Positions 47,907 to 56,824 are shown, counted from the stretch's first letter. The stretch: 64,000 nucleotides of DNA from Stutzerimonas stutzeri (GCF_002890915.1 NZ_POUT01000008.1:209283-273282), one strand, 5' to 3'. Translations and numbers: made by a program. The notes: generated by a model from the sequence alone, not told the origin.

Positions 47907-49241
47907 TCACCTTTCGTTGTCGATCAGGTTGCGGAATTCCGTGTCGAGTGCTCCGTAGGGGATACGTTGTCCGGACGAGACGATGGGGATGTAGCGATCG
48001 TCTTCACCGCCGCGAACGGGATTGATGAATTCCCAGGCAATCTCACCGCTGGGCGTTACTTCGAAGAGCCGGCCTCCATCGGATTCGGTGATGATCCGAT
48101 TGCCGTTGGGCAATGTTTCGGCTGAGCTGCGGACATAGCTTTCGAAGGGGTGCTCATCGGTTCCTTCGTAGCTCCAGACAACCTCATGGTTGCGAGGGTT
48201 CACTTCCAGCACCCGGGAAATGTTGCGCTCCCGATAGTTGGCAGCGTTGTCGAACAGGCTGAGGTTGCCGTTGGGCAGCACCCGCGCGTCGTGCTGGACC
48301 AGCCATGGCCCGCGGGTCGCCCAGGTCAGGGCGCCGGATTGCGGGTCGACCAGGGCGAGGGTGCCGATGTTGCGAAACGAGACCAGTACCTGCCCCGGAT
48401 TGCCCCGCGCCGGGGCGAAGGCGGCGCTGCGCGCCTCGTCCAGGTATTCCACGCTGTTGGCGTGCAGCGGGTCGGCGGTGGCGTAGCTCGGCGTCTGGTA
48501 GAGCGGCTCGGCGTAGCGCGAATCGAGGAGTGCGCGGGCCAGCGACACCTTGCTCAGCTCGGTGCCGGTCTCGCCGTCGAGCACCACCAGGAAGTCGTCC
48601 AGCCAGGGCCGCTCCAGGGCGTGCAGGCCGGGGATGTCCTCCTCGCTGAAACCGTGGGTGAGGGTGACGATGCGCCCGTCCGGAGTGACGACCAGGTCGT
48701 GGTGGGCCGCCCCGTGATAGGCCCAGACCAGCTTCGAGTCGCGGTCGATACGGATCAGCCCGTAGCCCCAGGGGGTGTCGTTGTCGGCGGTGATCACCAC
48801 CAGCAGGTCGCCGTTGGGCAGCAGCCGGACTTTGTCCCAGTAGATGCGATCCTGCGGGCGTGGCGCGCGGCCTTCCGGATTCTTGTCCCAGATGTCGCGG
48901 TAGGGCAGCTCCCAGCGATGCACGATCTTGCCGTCCAGGTCGATCAGGTTGGCGTAGCTGCCGTCGCCGGAGGTGTAGAGGGTCAGTCCCGGATAGGCCA
49001 GCTCGGTGTTGTTCACGGTCACGCCGCGATCGTCCCGGCGCGCCTCGCGCCACAGGTGCGTCTCGGTATGCAGGTTGGTGGCCGACAGCTGGCCGAAGGT
49101 TGCCTGCGCCGCCTTGTAGGCGTCGTTGAAGTAGCTATAGGGGAACGATTTGGAAAGCACCACGAAGGCGCCGCCGACGAAGGCGAGGAAAACCATTGCT
49201 GCGCAGAAAAGGGCAAAACCGGCGCGATCCGCCTTGTCCAT
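47907..49241 (-). CDS. Arylsulfotransferase (ASST)-family membrane-anchored beta-propeller
   Basis: 444 residues. One N-terminal membrane anchor (about 8-30) exposes the rest to the periplasm. The propeller repeats contain blades such as VRLLPNGDLLVV, LVVTPDGRIVTL, ARVLPNGNLSLFDN and AETLPNGNRIITE. Histidines in ASST-type positions are visible: His180-His181 (HHDL), His260 (HANS) and His317 (QHDA). True ASSTs move sulfate between phenolic esters without PAPS. ATG 49241 has AGGAGG upstream. It is the first gene of the operon. Confidence 0.85.
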   Translation of the reverse strand: MDKADRAGFALFCAAMVFLAFVGGAFVVLSKSFPYSYFNDAYKAAQATFGQLSATNLHTETHLWREARRDDRGVTVNNTELAYPGLTLYTSGDGSYANLIDLDGKIVHRWELPYRDIWDKNPEGRAPRPQDRIYWDKVRLLPNGDLLVVITADNDTPWGYGLIRIDRDSKLVWAYHGAAHHDLVVTPDGRIVTLTHGFSEEDIPGLHALERPWLDDFLVVLDGETGTELSKVSLARALLDSRYAEPLYQTPSYATADPLHANSVEYLDEARSAAFAPARGNPGQVLVSFRNIGTLALVDPQSGALTWATRGPWLVQHDARVLPNGNLSLFDNAANYRERNISRVLEVNPRNHEVVWSYEGTDEHPFESYVRSSAETLPNGNRIITESDGGRLFEVTPSGEIAWEFINPVRGGEDDRYIPIVSSGQRIPYGALDTEFRNLIDNER

Positions 49242-49410
49242 CCGACCTCCTGATGCTGTTCGAGCGGGCACGCGGCTGCGTTGGCCTGCCGTCGCCGTTG
49301 CGTTGGAAAGCAAGAGGTGGGACCCCTGTTTGGCCCGTGGCGTTCGCTGAGAGTCAGGGTGGCAGGTGCGAATCGGTATCAGGATGCTGCGGATGATCGC
49401 TGAGGCTTAG

Positions 49411-50226
49411 CCTCGCCCCGAGGTCGGGCAATCCACGAAAGCGGCAGAGCCCACACCGGACCGGTGGGAGGCGCGCCCTCGCGGCGACTGCAGGCCGCAA
49501 GGCCTGCCCTAAAAGCTCAAGAGCCTCGCCCCGAGGTCGGGCCTCCCACGAAAGCGGCAGAGCCCATGTCGGACCGGTGGGAGGCGCGCCCTCGCGGCGA
49601 CTGCAGGCCGCAGGCCTGCCCGAAGCCCAAGAGCCTCGCCCCGGGGGCGGGCCTCCCACGAAAGCGGCAGAGCCCATGTCGGACCGGTGGGAGGCGCGCC
49701 CTCGCGGCGATGCAGGCCGCAGGCCTGCCCGAAGCCCAAGAGCCTCGCCCCGAGGTCGGGCCTCCCACGAAAGCGGCAGAGCCCACGCCGGACCGGTGGG
49801 AGGCGCGACCTCGCGGCGACTGCAGGCCGCAAGGCCTGCCCGAAGCCCAAGAGCCTCGCCCCGAGGTCGGGCCTCCCACGAAAGCGGCAGAGCCCACGCC
49901 GGACCGGTGGGAGGCGCGCCCTCGCGGCGACTGCAGGCCGCAAGGCCTGCCCGAAGCCCAAGAGCCTCGCCCCGAGGTCGGGCCTCCCACGAAAGCGGCA
50001 GAGCCCATGTCGGACCGGTGGGAGGCGCGCCCTCGCGGCGATGCAGGCCGCAAGGCCTGCCCTAAAAGCCCAGAGCCTCGCCCCGAGGTCGGGCCTCCCA
50101 CGAAAGCGGCAGAGCCCACGCCGGACCGGTGGGAGGCGCGACCTCGCGGCGACTGCAGGCCGCAGGCCTGCTCAGGGCCTCCCACGAGAGCAGCGAGCAC
50201 TCGCCCCGCCACGATGCAGGTCGTGA
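49411..50226. repeat. Tandem array of seven ~111-bp palindromic units plus a partial eighth
   Basis: Units begin (CCTCGCCCC) at 49411, 49524, 49634, 49743, 49854, 49965 and 50076, spacing 109-113 bp. Each unit holds TCGCCCCGAGGTCGGGCCTCCCAC facing GTGGGAGGCGCGCCCTCGCGGCGA, then GCAGGCCGCAGGCCTGC and a tail like CCGAAGCCCAAGAG. Differences are single-base or short indels. Long open frames cross the array in several frames only because the unit lacks stops. A degenerate copy (50172-50226) abuts rlhA. The 170 bp before the array (49242-49410) should hold the sulfation operon promoter; I cannot assign it. Confidence 0.92.
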
Positions 50227-50228
50227 GC

Positions 50229-52229
50229 CTAACCCTGCGGTCTGTTGCGAATGGTCTTGAGCAGATCGTCCGGCGTGATGTGCCCGACCACGCTGGCGGT
50301 GCTGCCGGGTTGCGGCAGGCCGAGGATGTTGCCCTTGATCTTGCCGATCACATGCATCTCGCAGGGCTTGCAGTCGAACTTCAGGGTCAGCACCTCGTCG
50401 CCGTGCACCAGTTGCATCGGCGCGACCTTGGTGCGCACGCCGGTGACGCCCTTGGCCTGTTTGGGGCAGAGGTTGAAGGAGAAGCGCAGGCAGTGCTTGG
50501 TGATCATCACCGGCACCTCGCCGGTTTCCTCGTGGGCCTCGTAGGCCGCGTCGATCAGTTGCACGCCGTAGCGGTGGTAGAAGGTCCGCGCCTTTTCGTT
50601 GTAGACGTTGGCGAGAAACGACAGGTGCGCTTCCGGGTAGACCGGCGGCGGCACGCTGACCGGCTTGCGTGCGCCGCGCGGGCGCATGGCTTCGCGGGCA
50701 GTGCTGAGCGCCTCGATGGCTTCGCGGCGCAGCGCCTTGAGCTGCGAGTTGGGAATGAAGAACGCCTGAGGCGCGTCGATCTCCAGCTCTTCGGAGTGGT
50801 AGATCGTGGTGCCCAGTTGGCCGAGCAGATCGGTGATCTGCGCCAGCGCCTGCTCGGGCTTCTTCGCCTCGCCGAACGGGCCGGCCAGGGAAACCGTGGC
50901 CTGGGCGCCTTCCTCGCTAGTGACGTTCAGGACCAGTTCGTCCTCGCGCAGCCGCGCGGCCCAGCGCAGGCCGACGCGGCGCTCGGCGGAGGGCTTGAGC
51001 AGCGCCTGCTGCCAGTTGTGGTCGAGGTTGCGGTTGAGCGGGTGGTTCGGCCGCAGCTGGCGCAGCGCCGCCGGCATCTCGTTGGGTTCGACGCGGTACT
51101 GCCACTGCGCCTGGCCGTCCACCTCGAACTGGCCGAGCGGCTCGACCACGCTGGCGCGAAAGCCCACCACCTCGCGCTTGACCAGTACGTTGAGGCCGTC
51201 GCCGTTGGACAGCGGCTCGTGGGTCTGGACGACGAAATTCTGCTTGCCGACCTTGAGCACCTCACCCACCGGCAGGCCGGTGAAGGTCGGCGAGTCGAAG
51301 GCGCCGATGTCGATCTTGCGCTCGCTGACGAAGTAGTCGGTGCTGCCGCGATGGAAGGTCTTGTCCGGGTCGGGGACGAAGAAGTGCTCGGTGCGGCCGC
51401 TGGAGGCGCGGGCCAGGTCGGGACGTTCCGCGAGGATGGCGTCCAGGCGCTGGCGGTAGTAGGCGGTGATGTTCTTCACGTAGCTCACATCCTTGTAGCG
51501 CCCCTCGATCTTGAACGAGCGCACGCCGGCCTCGACCAGAGCACGCAGGTTGGCGCTCTGGTTGTTGTCCTTCATCGACAGCAGGTGCTTCTCGAAGGCG
51601 ACCACGCGGCCCTGGTCGTCCTTCAGGGTGTAGGGCAGGCGGCAGGCCTGCGAGCAGTCGCCGCGGTTGGCGCTGCGCCCGGTCTGCGCGTGGGAGATGT
51701 TGCACTGCCCGGAGAACGCCACGCACAGCGCGCCATGGATGAAGAATTCCAGGGTCGAGTCCACCTGTTCGTGGATCGCGCGGATTTCGGCCAGGTTCAG
51801 CTCGCGGGCCAGGACCAGCTGGGAGAAGCCCGCGCGGTCGAGGAACTTCGCCCGCTCCAGGGTGCGGATGTCGGTCTGGGTGCTGGCATGGATCTCGATA
51901 GGCGGAATGTCCAGTTCCATGATGCCCATGTCCTGCACGATCAGCGCGTCGACGCCGATCTCATGCAACTGGTGGATCAGCCTGCGCGCCGCTTCCAGCT
52001 CGTCGTCGTGCAGGATGGTGTTGAGCGTGACGAACACCCGCACCTGGAACAGGTGGGCGAATTCCACCAGTCCGGCGATATCCGCCACGCTGTTCTCGGC
52101 GTTGTGCCGCGCGCCGAAGCTGGGCCCGCCGATGTACACGGCGTCGGCGCCATGCAGGATGGCTTCCCGGGCGATGGCGACGTCCCGCGCGGGGCTCAGC
52201 AGTTCCAGGTGGTGTTTGGGTAGCGACAT
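50229..52229 (-). CDS. rlhA: 23S rRNA C2501 hydroxylation factor RlhA (U32 peptidase family)
   Basis: 666 residues. The N-terminal TIM-barrel-like U32 domain has LELLSPARDVAIAREAILHGADAVYIGGPSFGAR, the family mark EFFIHGALCVAFSGQC and a cysteine cluster through GDCSQACRLPY. A long C-terminal region with CKPCEMHVIGKIKG follows. E. coli RlhA (formerly YdcP) is required for 5-hydroxylation of 23S C2501. ATG 52229 starts MSLPKHHLELLSPA; the longer frame is non-homologous. The array at 49.4-50.2 kb ends 3 bp after its stop. Confidence 0.92.
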   Translation of the reverse strand: MSLPKHHLELLSPARDVAIAREAILHGADAVYIGGPSFGARHNAENSVADIAGLVEFAHLFQVRVFVTLNTILHDDELEAARRLIHQLHEIGVDALIVQDMGIMELDIPPIEIHASTQTDIRTLERAKFLDRAGFSQLVLARELNLAEIRAIHEQVDSTLEFFIHGALCVAFSGQCNISHAQTGRSANRGDCSQACRLPYTLKDDQGRVVAFEKHLLSMKDNNQSANLRALVEAGVRSFKIEGRYKDVSYVKNITAYYRQRLDAILAERPDLARASSGRTEHFFVPDPDKTFHRGSTDYFVSERKIDIGAFDSPTFTGLPVGEVLKVGKQNFVVQTHEPLSNGDGLNVLVKREVVGFRASVVEPLGQFEVDGQAQWQYRVEPNEMPAALRQLRPNHPLNRNLDHNWQQALLKPSAERRVGLRWAARLREDELVLNVTSEEGAQATVSLAGPFGEAKKPEQALAQITDLLGQLGTTIYHSEELEIDAPQAFFIPNSQLKALRREAIEALSTAREAMRPRGARKPVSVPPPVYPEAHLSFLANVYNEKARTFYHRYGVQLIDAAYEAHEETGEVPVMITKHCLRFSFNLCPKQAKGVTGVRTKVAPMQLVHGDEVLTLKFDCKPCEMHVIGKIKGNILGLPQPGSTASVVGHITPDDLLKTIRNRPQG

Positions 52230-52402
52230 GGGGCGGCTCGTGGCGGTGCGGACAAGGCCGACCATTCTAGCGGCTTGGCGCGGTTTTGGAGCGTTCGGCG
52301 ATGTGCGGGTCATACGTCGCCAGCTACCACCGGAGGCTGAACGACCTCCCAGGGGCAGCCTCCAAATTGAAGCGCACACGCAGGCTTTGTCTGGGGGCAT
52401 CC

Positions 52403-52558
52403 ATGAAACAGAATCCGCGCAAGCAAGGCGAATCCGCGCTCGATGACGAACCGGACGTCACCATGAACGACGGTGGCGAGCGGGAGGCCGGCGAGGACCC
52501 GGACTTCGACGAGGCCGGCGAGGGCGTGCCCGACGCCCCGCGCGACGAAGACCGTTGA
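52403..52558 (+). CDS. Small acidic hypothetical protein
   Basis: 51 residues, strongly acidic and disordered-looking (DEPDVTMNDGGEREAGEDPDFDEAGEGVPDAPRDEDR). GGGGG lies 7 bp before the ATG. Similar tiny acidic frames exist in pseudomonads, but I cannot name a family. It could be a chance frame in GC-rich DNA, although its composition is unlike neighbouring antisense frames. Confidence 0.5.
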   Translation: MKQNPRKQGESALDDEPDVTMNDGGEREAGEDPDFDEAGEGVPDAPRDEDR

Positions 52559-52598
52559 GCGGTGCGGCGATACCGCCGTTGCGGCCGGAAAATGATCG

Positions 52599-53012
52599 TC
52601 AGGCGTCGCGCAGCAGGTCGTGCGCATCGAGCAGGCGGTAGGCGATTTCCGGATGCTGCTCCAGCCCACGGCGGATGGCCGCGGGGATGGCCTGGCGCGT
52701 CTTGCGGCACAGGCCGGGCTGTTCGGCGAAATCGATGGCGATGCCGCGCATGCTGCGCACCTCGTTGTGGCTCGGGGCGATGCGCATGCGAATGCCCAGT
52801 TGCTCGAACATCCGCTGCTGCAGACGCTCCAGCTCCTGCAGGCTCTGCACGCCTTCCAGGCGCTCGAGCAGCCGGCGCTCTTCATGGCGGGTCAGCAGCA
52901 GGATGCGCGCATCGGCGCCGGGGATGCGCTGCAGGTCGTCGCGCCTGCAGTCGCAGGTGCCGGGCGGACAGGGCTGGCGGAGTGGCGACGGGCTGGTCAT
53001 GGGTTCGATCAT
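52599..53012 (-). CDS. Conserved hypothetical protein with N-terminal Cys cluster
   Basis: 137 residues. The N-terminus holds CPPGTCDC (three Cys in eight residues), a possible metal site, then a helical body (EERRLLERLEGVQSLQELERLQQRMFEQLG) and IRMRIAPSHNEVRSMRGIAIDF. No membrane segment. ATG 53012 is chosen because GAGG lies 5 bp upstream; ATG 53000 is an alternative. I do not recognise the family. Confidence 0.65.
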   Translation of the reverse strand: MIEPMTSPSPLRQPCPPGTCDCRRDDLQRIPGADARILLLTRHEERRLLERLEGVQSLQELERLQQRMFEQLGIRMRIAPSHNEVRSMRGIAIDFAEQPGLCRKTRQAIPAAIRRGLEQHPEIAYRLLDAHDLLRDA

Positions 53013-53231
53013 AGCCGCCTCATTGGTGAACGCACAGGCAGCTTCATCGCCATCGATTGGCGGCATATGAACTGCGTAAGGTGGTGTGCGCATGAACATC
53101 AGTTTTGTCGCGAGTGCGGAACCGATGCTTCATCGAGGGCCGTGCTACCGACCTGGAGGGCCGACAGCACGTTGGCGGGCAAGTTGCTCGTGTCGTGTTG
53201 GCGGACCGGGCAACTCGATCGCAATCGTTCT

Positions 53232-53675
53232 TCAGCGAGCCAGTTTGGTGCTCAGCACGCCCTTCTGACCTTCGCTTTCGGAAACCTCTTCCAGCTTCGC
53301 ACCTCCCACGAAGAGGCCGAGCTTGATGGATTGCCGGACGTAGTGATTCTTGCCCGCTTCGGCATTCAGGCTGATGGCGTTGTCACTGAATTCCGATTCG
53401 GTCGCCAACGTATGCGAGCCCGGACTGACCAAACGATAGAAGTAGGTTTTGGTGGCTGTCTCACCGATCACTTCGTCATCGATCTTGAGCGTTTTCTTCA
53501 GCGCGGGGCCCATGGATGAGTCGCGGAAGATATACAGGCCGGCCTGATCCTGCGGCGGGGTCGGGAATGCCTTGAATGTCTGATCTTTGTCTGCGGGCTC
53601 CATTGGGACGGATGCACAACCGGCCAGCAGGGAAATACCGAGGACCGCTACGCACATCTTCACTTTCTTGAACAT
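53232..53675 (-). CDS. DUF2846 lipoprotein
   Basis: 147 residues with lipobox LLAGC (Cys about residue 20). DUF2846 marks: GLYIFRDSSMGPALKKTLKIDDEVIGETATKTYFYRLVSPGSHTL and NAEAGKNHYVRQSIKLGLFVGGAKLEEVSE. It is an envelope lipoprotein of unknown role. The start ATG is preceded by AGGAAGAG. It is divergent from the CAP-domain gene. Confidence 0.88.
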   Translation of the reverse strand: MFKKVKMCVAVLGISLLAGCASVPMEPADKDQTFKAFPTPPQDQAGLYIFRDSSMGPALKKTLKIDDEVIGETATKTYFYRLVSPGSHTLATESEFSDNAISLNAEAGKNHYVRQSIKLGLFVGGAKLEEVSESEGQKGVLSTKLAR

Positions 53676-53869
53676 GAATGACTCTTCCTGAGTAGTTGGG
53701 TTCTAATTGGATGGCGTTGCGCCATCACTCGTGCCACCTTATCGAGCATCCGTAGGAAATCAAGTCACGATTCGAAGTGAACGAACCCCTCACGTTCGGG
53801 ATGGCCGGTGGCTGGCGGTTTGTGCGGTCCTGCATGATCATGGGGCATTCATGTCGAAGAGACCTATCC

Positions 53870-54721
53870 ATGCGCATTGGATCATCGGTTGTACGTTTCG
53901 CCTTGTCGTTTCTGGGGCTGCTGTTCGCGGGTGCCGTCGGTGCGGTGGAGGAGCCGCAACTGCTCGAATCGATCAATGCCTATCGCAGCGAAGTGCAGCG
54001 ATGTGCCGGCCACGCCAGCGAAGAGTTGACGCCGCTGGCGGCCGATTCGCGGCTGGTTCTGCCGGTGCAGCAGATGGGCGACCTGCAGCAGGCCCTGGCG
54101 CGTGCCGGTTATTCGATGTTGACGGTCCAGGCCATCAGCCTGTCCGGCCCGCGGGACGCCGAGGCCGCGATGCAGGCATTGCGCGAGAGCTTCTGCCAGG
54201 TGCTGCTCGACCCGCAGTTCATCGATATCGGCGTCAGCCGCGAGGGCCGCGACTGGCGCATCGTGCTGGCGCGGCCGCTGCTCGACGGGCGCCTGGGCGA
54301 CTGGCAGGCGGAAGGACGGAAACTGCTGGAGTTGATCAACGCGGCCCGCGGCCAGGCGCGTCAGTGCGGCGGACAAGCCTTCGCCGCCGCGCCGCCGCTG
54401 GGCTGGAACGCCACGCTGGGCACAGCGGCCGAAAGCCATAGCCGGGCCATGGCCAATGGCAACTTCTTCAGCCATCTCGGCAAGGATGGCCGCACCCCCG
54501 GCGATCGCGCCGAGCTGGCCGGTTACGCCGGCGGGCAGATCGGCGAGAACATCGCCGCCGCGTTGCCGGGCCCGCGCAAGGTGGTCGACGGCTGGCTGGC
54601 CAGCCCCGGCCATTGCGCCAACCTGATGAACCCACGCTTCGGCGAGCTGGGCGCGGCCTATGCGGTCGATCCGCAGAGCGATGCGGGCATCTACTGGACG
54701 GCCCTGTTCGGCGCGCCTTGA
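53870..54721 (+). CDS. CAP-domain (SCP/YkwD) secreted protein
   Basis: 283 residues with a signal peptide (about 1-25). The C-terminal half (about 150-283) is a clear CAP domain: LLELINAARGQARQCGG, the ESHSRAMANGNFFSHLGKDGRTPGDRA motif, IGENIAA and SPGHCANLMNPRFGELGAAYA. The N-terminal half (about 28-145) begins LLESINAYRSEVQRCAG and looks like a second, degenerate CAP-like copy lacking the HSRAM and GENIA motifs. ATG 53870 follows AAGAGAC. Confidence 0.88.
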   Translation: MRIGSSVVRFALSFLGLLFAGAVGAVEEPQLLESINAYRSEVQRCAGHASEELTPLAADSRLVLPVQQMGDLQQALARAGYSMLTVQAISLSGPRDAEAAMQALRESFCQVLLDPQFIDIGVSREGRDWRIVLARPLLDGRLGDWQAEGRKLLELINAARGQARQCGGQAFAAAPPLGWNATLGTAAESHSRAMANGNFFSHLGKDGRTPGDRAELAGYAGGQIGENIAAALPGPRKVVDGWLASPGHCANLMNPRFGELGAAYAVDPQSDAGIYWTALFGAP

Positions 54722-54762
54722 GTCGGGGTCGTGTAGCGGCGCGGCGCTCGGCTGGCGGGCCG

Positions 54763-55230
54763 TCAGCGCACGCTGGCGCGTAGATCGGCAAGAGCGTGTA
54801 GCAGGGCCTGGTCCGTCGTGCCGAGCAGTTGCATGGTGCCGTTGAGGGAGAGCCAGCATTCGTCCCGCCAGTGCAGCACGCGCAGTTGCTGCTCGCCAAT
54901 GGTCGCCCGCCGGATATGCGGCTGCGAGCGCCTGTTGCTGAAATAGGGCAGCAGCCAGTGGCTGATCCAGTGCGCCAGGCGTTCGGCCAGCGGCAACTCG
55001 CTGTGGAACACCAGGCGGTGGGCGTTGCGTATGTCGATCCAGATCGTCGGGCGGGGCTGGTTGCCGAAGACGAAACCCTCGATCCGGCAATGAACATGCA
55101 GGGCGTCGAGGCTGTCGGCATAGCCGAGCAGCTGCGCCAGCGAGGCGCCATCCAGCAGCAGGAGGCCATCCGGCCGGTGCAGTATGGGTAGGCTGTGGCT
55201 TTCGAAAGCCACGTGATGAAGGGTAGGCAT
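54763..55230 (-). CDS. BRO-N domain protein
   Basis: 155 residues. It fits the BRO N-terminal pattern: FESHSLPILHRPDGLLLLDGASLAQLLGYADSLDALHVHC, then the closing motif HRLVFHSELPLAERLAHWISHWLLPYF. BRO-N domains come from phage and viral DNA-binding proteins, often antirepressors. No KilA-C or other C-terminal phage domain follows. The gene is divergent (248 bp) from a Cro/CI-like regulator, which hints at a small regulatory module or phage relic. Confidence 0.72.
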   Translation of the reverse strand: MPTLHHVAFESHSLPILHRPDGLLLLDGASLAQLLGYADSLDALHVHCRIEGFVFGNQPRPTIWIDIRNAHRLVFHSELPLAERLAHWISHWLLPYFSNRRSQPHIRRATIGEQQLRVLHWRDECWLSLNGTMQLLGTTDQALLHALADLRASVR

Positions 55231-55477
55231 TCCTTTTCCTCTGGAGAGCCGACGCCGCCTGGCGTCGGGCCACGACCTCTGTTTCCACGGTTACCGCTGC
55301 GTCGTGACGACTCGCATCGCCGTGCGCCGGCATGAAGACGAAATGATCCGCGCGCGATCAAACCGGTTACCGACGGTCCTTCTCCGGCTTTTCGCGAGCG
55401 AATGAAAGCATGAATTCAATTATCGATTCAACCGAATGTTCAGCCTGGCGTGGGGCCGGAACTTAACGTCCGCCTCC

Positions 55478-55903
55478 ATGAACGAAAAAATGGAATTCGC
55501 CGAACGCCTGCGCAGCGCCATGCTCGCTGCGGGCTATCCTGACCGTCCCGCCGTCCTGGAGCGGGAGTTCAATTCCCGCTACTGGGGACGATCCGTCACC
55601 TTCCAGGCGGTCTCGCGCTGGCTGAGTGGCAAGTCCATTCCCTCGCAGGACAAGCTCCAGGTCATCGCCCAGTGGTTGAAGGTCGAGCCCCAGGCCCTGC
55701 GCTTCGGCGAGCGTGCGCTGTCGGCGATCCGCGAGCAGCGGGCGCAGTGGGAAGATCCCAGCTTCTACCGCGAGCGCGAAGCCATCGACGCCTTCCTGGC
55801 CTTGCCGGCCGAGCAGCGCAAGGTCGTCCGCGATGTGATCAGGGCCTTCGCCAGGGCGGGCGACGGCTCCACCTCGGGCAAGGACGGCAAGAAGGCGCGT
55901 TGA
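55478..55903 (+). CDS. Cro/CI-like helix-turn-helix regulator
   Basis: 141 residues. A helix-turn-helix is visible near 30-75 (FQAVSRWLSGKSIPSQDKLQVIAQWLKVEPQALRFG), in the style of phage CI/Cro-like regulators with a longer first helix. The C-terminal part (EREAIDAFLALPAEQRKVVRDVIRAF) may mediate oligomerisation. The upstream region carries AT-rich, repeated TTCAATTATCGATTCAA (about 55414-55432), a near-palindrome that could be its operator. ATG 55478 is used; an RBS is weak. Confidence 0.78.
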   Translation: MNEKMEFAERLRSAMLAAGYPDRPAVLEREFNSRYWGRSVTFQAVSRWLSGKSIPSQDKLQVIAQWLKVEPQALRFGERALSAIREQRAQWEDPSFYREREAIDAFLALPAEQRKVVRDVIRAFARAGDGSTSGKDGKKAR

Positions 55904-56105
55904 TGCGCAGCGCCATGACGGCATGCGAAGGCGCCGCCACCCACCCCCGTTTCTGGCGGAGCGGCGCTAGGGGTGATCGAAGGGCTTGCCTGCGGCCGCA
56001 GAGCATCGTAGGTTGCCTGCCGCTTCGGCGCGAAGGTTGCCTGTGTTCCACGTCTTCGCCCATACCCCACGGCTCGTACGGGCTCTGTATTTTCGAGGTG
56101 GATGC

Positions 56106-56237
56106 GTGAGAAAAAAGAAACCCGTGGACCCGGTGCGCCAGGCGCAGAAGAACCGCGCGCACCGGATCGGCTGGTTGATCGCCCTGGCGGGGATCATCTG
56201 TGGCTTCGTGCTGGTGTCGCTGAAGCCGACGTTGTAG
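56106..56237 (+). CDS. Small single-pass membrane protein
   Basis: 43 residues. A basic N-terminus (MRKKKPVDPVRQAQKNRAHR) precedes one membrane helix (about 22-38, IGWLIALAGIICGFVLVSL). The start is GTG 56106 with GAGGTG 6 bp upstream. It is followed 8 bp later by the convergent lipoprotein gene. Such tiny proteins are common in pseudomonads, and its role is unknown. Confidence 0.55.
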   Translation: MRKKKPVDPVRQAQKNRAHRIGWLIALAGIICGFVLVSLKPTL

Positions 56238-56245
56238 GCCCGCTG

Positions 56246-56824
56246 CTAAATCAGCTTCTTCTGCGCCGCGGCTTCCAGGTTGCTCTTGGCCAGCTCGGTC
56301 AGGATTGCGTCGCCCGAGCCGTTGAAGGGCAGGGCGAATACCAGGAACAGGTGCATCCAGGTCGTCAGCGTTTCCTGTTTCTCTACCCGGCCCAGCTTCC
56401 TGCCTTCGCTGTCGCGGAACATCATGTCCATGATCAGCGTGTTGTCGAAGGTGCCGGGGACCAGGAAGAACGTCGCGCCGGTGATCACCGCCAGCCCGAG
56501 ATTGCCGGTTTCCTGATTGCGCAGCGTCACGGTGACGTAGAGATCCGACGCTTCCTGCTCGGTGCTTACCCGGGCGAAGCGCCCGCTATCGACGAACTCT
56601 TTCTTGATCAGTTCTTCCAGCTTGGCGATGTTGGGGTTGCTCGCCGCTGGCGTGCCGTTCACCGAATATTCGGTTTGCACCTTGATGTAGGCCGTCGGTT
56701 TCGCCTGTGCCGAGTCAACGAGCGGCCACTGTCCGACTTCCGGCAACGACTTGTGCGAGTAGGTCATGCATCCCGGCAGGGTCAGGGAGGCGAGTACGGT
56801 GAAGAGGGCGATCAGCTTTTTCAT
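56246..56824 (-). CDS. Lipoprotein, conserved hypothetical
   Basis: 192 residues. Lipobox LTLPGC (Cys about residue 19). A mixed beta-rich periplasmic part (AYIKVQTEYSVNGTPAASNPNIAKLEELIKKEFVDSGRF, LYVTVTLRNQE) precedes one hydrophobic stretch (about 110-122, LAVITGATFFLVPG) and WMHLFLVFALPF near the C-terminus. It begins 13 bp after the stop of the next lipoprotein gene on the same strand, so they form an operon. I cannot assign a family. Confidence 0.75.
   Translation of the reverse strand: MKKLIALFTVLASLTLPGCMTYSHKSLPEVGQWPLVDSAQAKPTAYIKVQTEYSVNGTPAASNPNIAKLEELIKKEFVDSGRFARVSTEQEASDLYVTVTLRNQETGNLGLAVITGATFFLVPGTFDNTLIMDMMFRDSEGRKLGRVEKQETLTTWMHLFLVFALPFNGSGDAILTELAKSNLEAAAQKKLI

Noticed and set aside
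49411..50226. CRISPR array
   Set aside because: The whole 111-bp unit is repeated, with no short constant repeat and no unique spacers, and no cas genes are present.
49464..52223. Plus-strand open frame of over 900 codons
   Set aside because: It runs across the tandem array and antisense to rlhA. Its repetitive protein arises from the repeated unit, and its second half is the shadow of rlhA.
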